From an uncultured Bacilli bacterium (GTDB lineage: Bacteria > Bacillota_I > Bacilli_A > RF39 > UBA660): a stretch of DNA of 64,000 nt. The stretch lies in assembly GCA_934162125.1 (NCBI GenBank), contig CAKPHU010000004.1, positions 1 through 64,000 on the forward strand. Reading direction: 5' to 3'. Below, piece by piece: positions 51,987 through 60,408 of this stretch; position 1 is the first letter of the stretch; each line of letters starts with the position of its first letter. A program made the position numbers and the translations under genes. Below the pieces are notes generated by a model that saw only the letters and a program-made list of their open reading frames with translations, ran no database searches and was not told the DNA's origin.

Positions 51987-53204
51987 CTAGTTAAGTTCTT
52001 CTTCAATTCTCATTAATTGATTGTACTTACAAATTCTATCTGTTCTAGACATAGATCCAGTCTTAATTTGTCCTAAATCAAGTCCTACTGCTAAATCAGC
52101 AATTGTAGTATCTTCAGTTTCACCAGAACGATGAGAAATAACTGTTTTATAGCCATTATCTTTAGCTAATTTAATAGTTTCTAAAGTTTCAGTTATTGTA
52201 CCAATTTGATTAACTTTAAGTAAGATTGCATTTCCTGCATGATTATCAATACCCTTTTGTAAGCACTTCTTATTAGTAACAAATAAGTCATCACCTACTA
52301 ATTGAATCTTATCTCCCAAACGTTCAGTAATCTTTCTAAATCCTTCCCAGTCATTTTCATCAACAGGATCTTCAATAGATACAATTGGATATGTATTAAC
52401 TAATTCTTCATAAAAATCAATCAACTCATCTGTTGTTAACTTCTTACCATCAACATTATAATATCCATCTTCATAAAATTCTGAAGCAGCAACATCAATA
52501 GCCAATCTAACATCTTTAAAAGGCTCATATCCTGCTTTTTTAATAGCTTCTAGTATAAGTTCAAATCCCTCTTTATTTGACCCTAGATTAGGTGCAAAAC
52601 CACCTTCATCACCTACACCAGTAAAATAACCTTTCTCATTAAGAACTTTCTTCAAAGAATGAAATACTTCAGCACCAACTCTAACTCTTTCATGAATAGT
52701 ATCACGTTGTGGAATAATCATAAACTCTTGAAAGTCCAAATTATTATCAGCATGAGCACCACCATTTATAATATTCATCATTGGATAAGGAAGAGTTCTA
52801 CCATCACCAACATAAGCATACAAAGGCTTACCAGCATTAATTGCACTAGCTTTTAAACAAGCCATACTAACACCTAAAATAGCATTAGCACCAAGATTAG
52901 ATTTAGTCTCAGTACCATCTAACTCTATCATAGTCTTATCAATTAATTCTTGATCAGCTGCATCCATTCCAATTAACTTTTCTCTAATAGTAGTATTAAC
53001 ATTACCAACAGCTTTTAAAACACCCTTTCCATTGTAACGACTACCACCATCACGCATCTCTAAAGCTTCTCTTTCACCAGTAGAAGCACCAGATGGAACA
53101 ATAGCTCTACCTAAAATACCATTTTCAAGAATAACATCAACTTCTACAGTAGGATTTCCTCTAGAATCTAATACTTCTCTACCTTTAATATCTTTAATCT
53201 TCAT
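51987..53204 (-). CDS. eno: enolase
   Basis: 405 residues, slightly shorter than the usual 425-430 because it ends right after MRIEEELN, without the common C-terminal extension. The catalytic set is intact: GDEGGFAPN, the metal ligands in IEDPVDENDW and VGDDLF, and the KVNQIGT/SHRSGETED blocks. It converts 2-phosphoglycerate to phosphoenolpyruvate. Its start overlaps the murD end by 11 nt. Confidence 0.97.
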   Translation of the reverse strand: MKIKDIKGREVLDSRGNPTVEVDVILENGILGRAIVPSGASTGEREALEMRDGGSRYNGKGVLKAVGNVNTTIREKLIGMDAADQELIDKTMIELDGTETKSNLGANAILGVSMACLKASAINAGKPLYAYVGDGRTLPYPMMNIINGGAHADNNLDFQEFMIIPQRDTIHERVRVGAEVFHSLKKVLNEKGYFTGVGDEGGFAPNLGSNKEGFELILEAIKKAGYEPFKDVRLAIDVAASEFYEDGYYNVDGKKLTTDELIDFYEELVNTYPIVSIEDPVDENDWEGFRKITERLGDKIQLVGDDLFVTNKKCLQKGIDNHAGNAILLKVNQIGTITETLETIKLAKDNGYKTVISHRSGETEDTTIADLAVGLDLGQIKTGSMSRTDRICKYNQLMRIEEELN

Positions 53205-54552
53205 TCTTCAATTCCTCCACTTTACTTTTAAATTCTGCCCCTCTAACTTCACACTCTTTATATTGATCCCATGAAGCAGAAGCAGGGCTCAATAATATAA
53301 TATCACCATTTTCACTAATTTCATAACATTTATCAAAACCATCACTAAGTTTTTCATAAATATAAGTTGGAATATTTACACTCTTACCAAATTCAAGAAC
53401 TCTTTCACGACATTGTCCTATCCCAACAATAGCCTTAACATGTTCCATAAAAGGTGCTAATTCAAAGAAATCTTGACCTCTTTCTAAACCACCTAAAATT
53501 ACAATAATAGGTTTATCAAAAGATGATAAAGCAATTTGCGTACATTTAATATTAGTTGCTTCCGTATCATTATAGAAACTTCTACCATTAACCTTTGCTA
53601 CAAACTCAAGTCTATGTTCTACACCCTTAAAGTTACTTATAACATCACAAATAACATCATTAGAAACCTTAAACTCCTTCGCAATCATAATAGCACCCAT
53701 ACAATTTTCTAAATTATGCTTTCCAGCTATAAAAATAGAATCAGTATCTATTACTTTATCTCCATAATAATAAATTGCTCCATCTTTTAAGTAACAGCCA
53801 TTAATTTCCTTCGCACTAGAAAAATACTTAACTTGAGATTTAATATTTTTAGTAATTTCTAAGACATCATTATTTTCCATATTCGCAATCGCTACATCTG
53901 AACTATCTTGATTCTTAAATAATTTAGATTTAACATACTTGTAATTCTCATAACTCTTTAAAAAGTCTATATGTGCTGGACTTAAATTAGTAATTAAACC
54001 TACATTAGGTCTAAATGTTGATAAATTCTCTAATTGTTGACAAGAAACTTCCATCACAATAATATCATTTTCTTTAACTTTATCTAAAATACTACATAAT
54101 GGATATCCAATGTTTCCTGCCAAGAAAACTTTATCTCCTAGTGCTTTATGTAAAATTTCATAAGTTAAAGTTGTGGTAGTAGTTTTTCCATTTGTACCAG
54201 TAATTCCTACTATCTTAACATTTTCAGGTAAAAGTCTATAAGCCATCTCTACTTCATTAATAACTTCTATTCCAAGTTCTCTAGCTTTTAAAACATATTT
54301 ATGATCAATCGGAACACCAGGATTTTTAATTAAATAATCAAAACTACTATCTAATAAATCATCAGGATGACCACCAAATATTAATTCAACCCCAGCTTCT
54401 CTTAATTCTTTTATTTGTTCTTGATCAAGCTTTTCTTCCGCTTTACCATCATTCAAGATAACTGTATTACCTCTTTTTATTAAAACTTTCGCAGCTTGAT
54501 AACCACTTCTTGCTAATCCTAAGATTAAAACTTTATTATTTTTAAACATCAT
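53194..54552 (-). CDS. murD: UDP-N-acetylmuramoyl-L-alanine-D-glutamate ligase
   Basis: 452 residues. It adds D-Glu to UDP-MurNAc-L-Ala in the cytoplasm. The ATP loop GITGTNGKTTTTT is at about 118-130, and the EVSCQQLE and GVEHRLE blocks are typical of MurD. The N-terminal GLARSG loop binds UDP. It overlaps eno by 11 nt, placing a cell-wall and a glycolytic gene in one unit. The promoter at 54565-54570 is divergent from the FemX promoter. Confidence 0.96.
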   Translation of the reverse strand: MMFKNNKVLILGLARSGYQAAKVLIKRGNTVILNDGKAEEKLDQEQIKELREAGVELIFGGHPDDLLDSSFDYLIKNPGVPIDHKYVLKARELGIEVINEVEMAYRLLPENVKIVGITGTNGKTTTTTLTYEILHKALGDKVFLAGNIGYPLCSILDKVKENDIIVMEVSCQQLENLSTFRPNVGLITNLSPAHIDFLKSYENYKYVKSKLFKNQDSSDVAIANMENNDVLEITKNIKSQVKYFSSAKEINGCYLKDGAIYYYGDKVIDTDSIFIAGKHNLENCMGAIMIAKEFKVSNDVICDVISNFKGVEHRLEFVAKVNGRSFYNDTEATNIKCTQIALSSFDKPIIVILGGLERGQDFFELAPFMEHVKAIVGIGQCRERVLEFGKSVNIPTYIYEKLSDGFDKCYEISENGDIILLSPASASWDQYKECEVRGAEFKSKVEELKNED

Positions 54553-54564
54553 ATCACCAATATA

Positions 54565-54570
54565 ATTATA
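54565..54570 (-). promoter_or_regulatory. -10 box of murD-eno
   Basis: TATAAT on the minus strand about 13 nt before the murD start; the -35 region (TGGTTA) is weak. Confidence 0.5.
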
Positions 54571-54603
54571 CTACTAAAAAGCCTGGATAACCACTATTTT
54601 ATG

Positions 54604-54633
54604 TTGATAGAGTTAAAGAATTTGTGGTATAAT
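54604..54633 (+). promoter_or_regulatory. promoter of the FemX-like gene
   Basis: TTGATA and TATAAT separated by 18 nt with an extended TGG element. Confidence 0.72.
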
Positions 54634-54659
54634 AAAAGTAGTCTAGGAAAGGGATTTAT

Positions 54660-55898
54660 ATGAAAATAGTAACATTAAGACCAGATCAATTCGATAAGTA
54701 CGCAAAAGAACATCTTTATCGTAACTATTACCAAACTAGTGCCTACGGTAGTACTATGCTTAAATTTGGTTATGGCGTTCATTATTTAGGCTTTGTAGAT
54801 AATAATAATCGTTTAATTGGTGCTACGATGATCATGTTTAAAGAAGTCTTTTTAAGTAATAAAATGGCTTATGCTCCTAGAGGTATCTTATTTGATTATA
54901 CTGACTCTGTTAAAGTAAAAGAATTAGTTGAAAAATTAAAACAATTACTAGGTAAACAAGGTTTCATGTATTTAAAAATGGATCCCTATATCCCTATCGG
55001 TGTTAAAAGTAGTACTGGAGACACCATTAATGTTAATAGACAAGAATCAATTATTATGGCCAATCTCTCAACAGCTGGCTTTACGTATAAAGGTAAAAAC
55101 AAGTTTTTTGAAAATGAAAAACCTCGTTTCGAAGCTCTAGTTCTTTTAAATAAAGATCCTCAGACTATCTTTGATAGTTTTAGTAAAAAAACTAGAACCA
55201 AAATAAGAAGAGCAATCAATTCTGGAATTGAAGCTCATCGTGATCAAAGCAAAAACTTAAAAATGTTCTATAATTTCATTAAAGGTAAAGATAATAAACC
55301 ATTTAAATATTATGCTGAGTTTTGTAATAATTTTAGTAAATATATTGATATTTACTTTGCTAAAGTCAACACTGAAATGTTTATAATTAACAGTAGAAGG
55401 ACTTATGAAGAGGAACTACAAAATAATGAACAATTAAATGATCAAATGCAAAGTTCTGGCTTAACTGAAGCAGAACGTGCTTCTATTTTAAGTAAAAAAA
55501 TGGATTCTGATAAATTACTAAGTATTTATAAGGAAAACATGTTAATTGCAACTGATTTATTAAGAAAGTACCCAGAAGGTATTCCTATTGCTGGAGCTCT
55601 TGTTTTAACTTATGACAACGCCGCTTTTGTTATTGCTGAAGGCTTTAATGAAAAGTACGGTAATCTTAATCCAAGTTATCTAATAAAATGGCAAATGATT
55701 AATGACTATGCCAATATGGGTTATAAATACATTAATATGAATGCTGTTGCTGGAGAATTTGAAAAAGAAAATAAATATAGTGGTTTAAACGAAACAAAGT
55801 TAGGATTTAATTCTATAGTCACAGAATATATTGGTGAATTTGATATTGTTTTAAATAATTTTTCTTACAATTTATATAAAACTTTTAGTAAAAATTAA
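54660..55898 (+). CDS. FemABX-family aminoacyltransferase
   Basis: 412 residues. It has the FemABX fold of two GNAT-like subdomains plus a helical insert (about 240-285, a probable coiled coil). The opening TSAYGSTMLKFGYGVHYLGF and later NLNPSYLIKWQMINDYANMGYKYINMNA are typical. It adds amino acids from aminoacyl-tRNA to a lipid II side chain to build the peptidoglycan interpeptide. Divergent from murD, so envelope synthesis genes face each other. Confidence 0.9.
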   Translation: MKIVTLRPDQFDKYAKEHLYRNYYQTSAYGSTMLKFGYGVHYLGFVDNNNRLIGATMIMFKEVFLSNKMAYAPRGILFDYTDSVKVKELVEKLKQLLGKQGFMYLKMDPYIPIGVKSSTGDTINVNRQESIIMANLSTAGFTYKGKNKFFENEKPRFEALVLLNKDPQTIFDSFSKKTRTKIRRAINSGIEAHRDQSKNLKMFYNFIKGKDNKPFKYYAEFCNNFSKYIDIYFAKVNTEMFIINSRRTYEEELQNNEQLNDQMQSSGLTEAERASILSKKMDSDKLLSIYKENMLIATDLLRKYPEGIPIAGALVLTYDNAAFVIAEGFNEKYGNLNPSYLIKWQMINDYANMGYKYINMNAVAGEFEKENKYSGLNETKLGFNSIVTEYIGEFDIVLNNFSYNLYKTFSKN

Positions 55899-55923
55899 AC
55901 ACTTTATATTTAATAAAGTGTTT
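55897..55923 (+). terminator. terminator of the FemX-like gene
   Basis: A 10-bp stem AAACACTTTA/TAAAGTGTTT starting in the stop codon, followed by a short U-run. Confidence 0.75.
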
Positions 55924-55933
55924 TTAAAAGCAC

Positions 55934-55960
55934 AAAAAAAGCATTTTACAATGCTTTTTT
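55934..55960. terminator. bidirectional terminator of tuf
   Basis: Stem AAAAAGCATT/AATGCTTTTT with a TTAC loop and T-runs on both strands, just after the tuf stop. Confidence 0.82.
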
Positions 55961-55967
55961 CATTTTA

Positions 55968-57152
55968 TTACTTAAGGATTTCAGTAACGTTACCAGCACC
56001 AACAGTACGTCCACCTTCACGGATAGAGAATTTAGTACCTTGTTCAAGTGCTATTGGGTGAATTAATTCAACTTCAATATTAACGTTATCTCCTGGCATT
56101 ACCATTTCAACTCCGTCTTCTAGTGTAATAACACCAGTTACATCAGTAGTTCTGAAATAGAATTGAGGACGATAGTTTGTGAAGAATGGAGTATGACGTC
56201 CACCTTCTTCTTTGCTTAATACATAAACTGCAGCTTTGAATTTGTCATGAGGTGTAACACTTCCTGGTTTAGCAAGAACTTGTCCACGTTCAACTTCTTC
56301 ACGTCCGATACCACGAAGTAAAACTCCAGCGTTATCTCCAGCTTCAGCAAAGTCTAATTGTTTACGGAACATTTCAATTCCTGTAACAACTGTTTTCTTA
56401 GTAGGTTTGATACCAACGATTTCAACTTCATCGTTAAGTTTTAATGTACCACGTTCAACACGTCCAGTAACAACTGTACCACGACCAGTGATTGTGAATA
56501 CGTCTTCGATACTCATTAAGAAAGGTTTATCATTATCTCTTTCTGGAGTAGGAATCCAAGTATCAACAGCATCCATTAATTCATCAATCTTAGCAACCCA
56601 TTTAGGATCTCCTTCAAGAGCTTTAAGAGCTGAACCACGGATAATTGGAGTATCATCTCCTTCGTAACCATATTCATTTAATAAGTCACGAATTTCCATT
56701 TCTACTAAATCTAATAATTCAGGATCATCTACCATATCACATTTGTTCATGAATACTACCATTTTAGGTACTCCAACTTGACGAGCAAGTAAGATATGTT
56801 CACGAGTTTGTGCCATAGGTCCATCTGTAGCAGCAATAACTAAGATAGCTCCATCCATTTGAGCAGCACCTGTAATCATGTTTTTAACATAATCAGCATG
56901 TCCTGGACAGTCAACGTGAGCATAATGTCTCTTATCAGTACTATATTCAACGTGAGCAGTATTGATAGTGATACCACGTTCTCTTTCTTCTGGTGCTTTA
57001 TCAATGTTAGAGAAGTCAACAGCTTTATTACCATTTTTTCCATCTAAGCATTTAGTAATAGCAGCAGTTAAAGTTGTTTTACCATGATCTACGTGTCCAA
57101 TTGTACCAATGTTAACATGTGGTTTTGAACGATCAAATTTTTCTTTTGCCAT
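55968..57152 (-). CDS. tuf: elongation factor Tu
   Basis: 394 residues, full length. The GTPase signatures GHVDHGKTT, DCPGH and NKCD are all present. It delivers aminoacyl-tRNA to the ribosome. It has its own promoter after fusA and ends at a strong terminator. AAGGAGGAA ribosome site. Confidence 0.98.
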   Translation of the reverse strand: MAKEKFDRSKPHVNIGTIGHVDHGKTTLTAAITKCLDGKNGNKAVDFSNIDKAPEERERGITINTAHVEYSTDKRHYAHVDCPGHADYVKNMITGAAQMDGAILVIAATDGPMAQTREHILLARQVGVPKMVVFMNKCDMVDDPELLDLVEMEIRDLLNEYGYEGDDTPIIRGSALKALEGDPKWVAKIDELMDAVDTWIPTPERDNDKPFLMSIEDVFTITGRGTVVTGRVERGTLKLNDEVEIVGIKPTKKTVVTGIEMFRKQLDFAEAGDNAGVLLRGIGREEVERGQVLAKPGSVTPHDKFKAAVYVLSKEEGGRHTPFFTNYRPQFYFRTTDVTGVITLEDGVEMVMPGDNVNIEVELIHPIALEQGTKFSIREGGRTVGAGNVTEILK

Positions 57153-57185
57153 TTTAAATTTCCTCCTTATATATATACAACATTT

Positions 57186-57214
57186 ATTTTATCTAATAAT
57201 TGAAGTTTTTTCAA
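57186..57214 (-). promoter_or_regulatory. internal promoter of tuf
   Basis: TTGAAA and TAAAAT separated by 17 nt in the gap between fusA and tuf. Confidence 0.7.
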
Positions 57215-57240
57215 CTATTTTGATACGAATTTAATTAATT

Positions 57241-59310
57241 TTAGTTACCACTTTTTTTAATAATTTCATCTGCAATATTTTTTGGAACTTCTTCATAATG
57301 ATCGAAGAACATTACGAATGTTGCTCTACCTTGTGTATTAGAACGTAAGTTAGTAGCATATCCAAACATTTCAGAAAGTGGAACCATAGCACTAAGCTTA
57401 ACAGCATTACCTTGTGATTCTTGTCCTAATGGTTTACCACGACGAGAAGTAAGGTCACCCATTACATTACCAAAATATTCATCTGGAGTAGTAACATCTA
57501 CTTTCATAATAGGTTCAAGTAATACTGGTTTACATTTATTTTTAGCTTCTTTTAATGCAAAACTAGCTGCAATCTTGAAAGCCATTTCGTTAGAATCTAC
57601 ATCATGATAAGATCCATCAAATAATGTACATTTAACATCTATCATAGGATATCCTGCAAGTACACCTGTTTGTAATGCTTCTTGTAATCCTTTATCTACA
57701 ACTGGAATATATTCACGAGGAACAACTCCACCAACGATTTGGTCAACGAATTCATATCCCTTATCAGGATTTGGCTCAAATTTAACCCAAACGTGACCAT
57801 ATTGTCCACGACCACCAGATTGTTTAATATATTTACCTTCACAATCAGCAGCTTGCTTAATTGTTTCACGATAAGCAACTTGTGGAGCACCAACATTAGC
57901 CTCAACATTAAATTCACGTCTCATACGATCTACTAATACGTCTAAGTGTAACTCACCCATACCAGCGATAACAGTTTGACCTGTTTCATGATCAGTATGA
58001 ACTTTAAATGTTGGATCTTCTTCAGCTAATTTTTGTAGTGCTAATGCCATCTTATCTTGATCAGCTTTAGATTTTGGTTCAACAGCAAGTTGAATAACTG
58101 GCTCAGGAACTACTAAGCTCTCTAAAATAATTGGTTTCTTTTCATCACATAAAGTATCTCCAGTAGTAGTATTCTTTAAGCCTACTGCAGCAGCAATATC
58201 TCCTGTATAAACATCAGATATTTCTTTACGTGTATTAGCATGCATTTGTAGTATACGTCCAATTCTTTCTTTAACATCTTTAGTAGAGTTTAATACATAA
58301 CTACCACTACTTAAATGTCCAGAGTAAACTCTGAAGAAAGTTAAACGTCCTACAAATGGATCTGTCATAACTTTGAATGCAAGTGAACTGAATGGTTGAT
58401 CATCACTTGGATGACGAACTTCATCTTCGCCTTTTAAATTCTTACCATGAATTGCTGGAGTATCAAGTGGTGATGGTAAGTAATCAATAACAGCATCAAG
58501 TAAAGGTCTAATACCCATATTGCTTAAAGCATCTCCGCACATAACTGGGAAGAATTTAGCTTGTAAGCATCCACTACGGATAGCTTTCTTAACCATATCT
58601 ACTGGAATTTCTTCACCCTCAAGATATTTTTCCATCATTTCATCATCAAATTCAGCAACTGCTTCTAATAATTCAGCATGTTTTTCGTTAACTATATCAA
58701 CTAAGTCAGCTGGCATTTCGATTTCTGTAGCATTTTCATCTTCAGTACCATCAAACTTATAAGCTTTCTTAGTAAGAATATCAACAACACCACTGAAGTT
58801 ATCTTCAGCACCAATTGGCCATTCAATTGGAGCAGCATTAACTCCTAATCTGTTCTTAATACTCTTTAAACTGTATGCAAAATCTGCACCCATTTTTCCC
58901 ATTTTATTAGCGAAAATAATTCTAGGAACATTAAATTCATCAGCTTGTCTCCAAACTGTTTCCATTTGTGGTTCAACACCAGCTTGAGCATCAAGTAATG
59001 CTACTGAACCATCTAGGACTCTTAAACTACGGCTAACTTCGATTGTAAAATCTACGTGACCTGGAGTATCGATGATATTGCAACGATAACCCTTCCAATA
59101 TGCAGTTGTTGCTGCAGATGTGATAGTAATACCACGTTCCTTTTCTTGTTCCATCCAGTCCATCTGGCTAGCTCCATCATGAGTTTCACCAATTTTATGG
59201 ATTTTACCAGCAAGGAATAAAATACGTTCTGTAGTTGTAGTCTTACCAGCATCGATATGGGCCATAATTCCAAAGTTTCTTGTCTTATCTAAAGACGTAT
59301 CTCTTGCCAT
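57241..59310 (-). CDS. fusA: elongation factor G
   Basis: 689 residues. GTPase motifs AHIDAGKTT, DTPGHVDF and NKMGKMGADF are seen, and domain IV block GGRGQYGHV is present. It drives ribosomal translocation. It is the third gene of the str operon, 13 bp after rpsG. Confidence 0.98.
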   Translation of the reverse strand: MARDTSLDKTRNFGIMAHIDAGKTTTTERILFLAGKIHKIGETHDGASQMDWMEQEKERGITITSAATTAYWKGYRCNIIDTPGHVDFTIEVSRSLRVLDGSVALLDAQAGVEPQMETVWRQADEFNVPRIIFANKMGKMGADFAYSLKSIKNRLGVNAAPIEWPIGAEDNFSGVVDILTKKAYKFDGTEDENATEIEMPADLVDIVNEKHAELLEAVAEFDDEMMEKYLEGEEIPVDMVKKAIRSGCLQAKFFPVMCGDALSNMGIRPLLDAVIDYLPSPLDTPAIHGKNLKGEDEVRHPSDDQPFSSLAFKVMTDPFVGRLTFFRVYSGHLSSGSYVLNSTKDVKERIGRILQMHANTRKEISDVYTGDIAAAVGLKNTTTGDTLCDEKKPIILESLVVPEPVIQLAVEPKSKADQDKMALALQKLAEEDPTFKVHTDHETGQTVIAGMGELHLDVLVDRMRREFNVEANVGAPQVAYRETIKQAADCEGKYIKQSGGRGQYGHVWVKFEPNPDKGYEFVDQIVGGVVPREYIPVVDKGLQEALQTGVLAGYPMIDVKCTLFDGSYHDVDSNEMAFKIAASFALKEAKNKCKPVLLEPIMKVDVTTPDEYFGNVMGDLTSRRGKPLGQESQGNAVKLSAMVPLSEMFGYATNLRSNTQGRATFVMFFDHYEEVPKNIADEIIKKSGN

Positions 59311-59323
59311 AATTTACCCCTTC

Positions 59324-59791
59324 CTACCATCTATAATGAGCGAAAGCCTTATTAGCTTCTGCCATTCTATGTGTATCTTCACGTTTCTTAACTGCTGCAC
59401 CTGTTCCATTTGATGCATCAATTATTTCATTAGCTAAATTATCAGCCATACCTTTTCCACCACGTTCACGTGAATATTTAGTTAACCATCTAAGTGCTAA
59501 AGCTTGGCTTCTAGCTGGTGTAACTTCAATTGGTACTTGATAATTTGAACCACCAACACGACGACTTTTAACTTCAAGTTGTGGTTTTATATTTTCCATA
59601 GCAGCATTAAATACTTCTATTGGATCTTTACCAGTTTTATTCTTAACTGTATCAAATGCTTCATAAACTATTGTTTGAGCTGTTCCCTTTTTACCATCTA
59701 ACATAATAGTATTAATTAGTTTAGCAACTACTTTTGACTTATATATTGGATCTGGTAAAATGTCTCTCTTTACTGCACGTCTCTTACGCAT
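59324..59791 (-). CDS. rpsG: 30S ribosomal protein S7
   Basis: 155 residues, typical length. It shows MRKRRAVKRDILPDP at the start, the VGGSNYQVPIEV block and HRMAEANKAFAHYRW at the end. It binds the 3' domain of 16S rRNA. It lies 34 bp after rpsL. Confidence 0.97.
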   Translation of the reverse strand: MRKRRAVKRDILPDPIYKSKVVAKLINTIMLDGKKGTAQTIVYEAFDTVKNKTGKDPIEVFNAAMENIKPQLEVKSRRVGGSNYQVPIEVTPARSQALALRWLTKYSRERGGKGMADNLANEIIDASNGTGAAVKKREDTHRMAEANKAFAHYRW

Positions 59792-59825
59792 TTTAATTTC
59801 CTCCCTTCATTTACTTAAATTTAAA

Positions 59826-60236
59826 TTACTTTCCTTTTTTAGCTCCGTATTTACTACGACCTTGCTTACGATCTTTTACTCCAGCAGTATCTAATGTACC
59901 ACGAATAATATGATAACGAACTCCGATTAAGTCCTTAACACGTCCACCACGAATTAAAACAACACTATGTTCTTGTAAGTTGTGTCCAATTCCTGGAATA
60001 TAAGTATCAACCTCTTTACCATTTGATAAACGTACACGAGCATACTTACGTAATGCTGAGTTTGGTTTCTTAGGTGTCTTTGTACCAACACGAGTACAAA
60101 CTCCACGCTTTTGAGGTGATTTAACATCTGTAGTTTTCTTTTGAATTGTATTTAATCCAACTCCTAATACAGGTGCTTTACTCTTTCTTACCTTATCTTT
60201 ACGATTTTTATGAACTAATTGGTTTATTGTAGGCAT
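59826..60236 (-). CDS. rpsL: 30S ribosomal protein S12
   Basis: 136 residues, typical. It contains PTINQLVHKNRK, the KTPKKPNSALRKYARVRL block, and PGIGHNLQEHSVVLIRGGR. The Lys at the streptomycin site in TPKKPNS is the wild-type residue. It is the first gene of the str operon, without the ribosomal L7Ae-like gene that often precedes it in Bacillota. Confidence 0.97.
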   Translation of the reverse strand: MPTINQLVHKNRKDKVRKSKAPVLGVGLNTIQKKTTDVKSPQKRGVCTRVGTKTPKKPNSALRKYARVRLSNGKEVDTYIPGIGHNLQEHSVVLIRGGRVKDLIGVRYHIIRGTLDTAGVKDRKQGRSKYGAKKGK

Positions 60237-60291
60237 AAAACATATCTCCTTTCTTTACACATATCCAGGTGTATCATTCTACCCCTTAAAT

Positions 60292-60314
60292 AAAACTTTG
60301 CCTAAAAGCAAAGC
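60292..60314 (-). terminator. hairpin in the str operon leader, possible attenuator
   Basis: On the minus strand CTTTGC/GCAAAG with a 6-nt loop is followed by TTTTATTT, between the promoter and rpsL. Confidence 0.5.
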
Positions 60315-60332
60315 TATTTAATCAGCAAGAAT

Positions 60333-60361
60333 AATATAACACTTAGCTAATTATAAGTCAA
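60333..60361 (-). promoter_or_regulatory. promoter of the str operon
   Basis: TTGACT and TATATT separated by 17 nt, between rpoC and rpsL. Confidence 0.75.
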
Positions 60362-60384
60362 GAATAAAATACTGAAAATCAAAC

Positions 60385-60408
60385 AAAAAGGAGTAGAAAT
60401 TCTACTCC
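60385..60408 (-). terminator. terminator of rpoC
   Basis: Stem GGAGTAGA/TCTACTCC with a 3-nt loop and U5. The left arm holds the last codons and TAG stop of rpoC. Confidence 0.82.
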
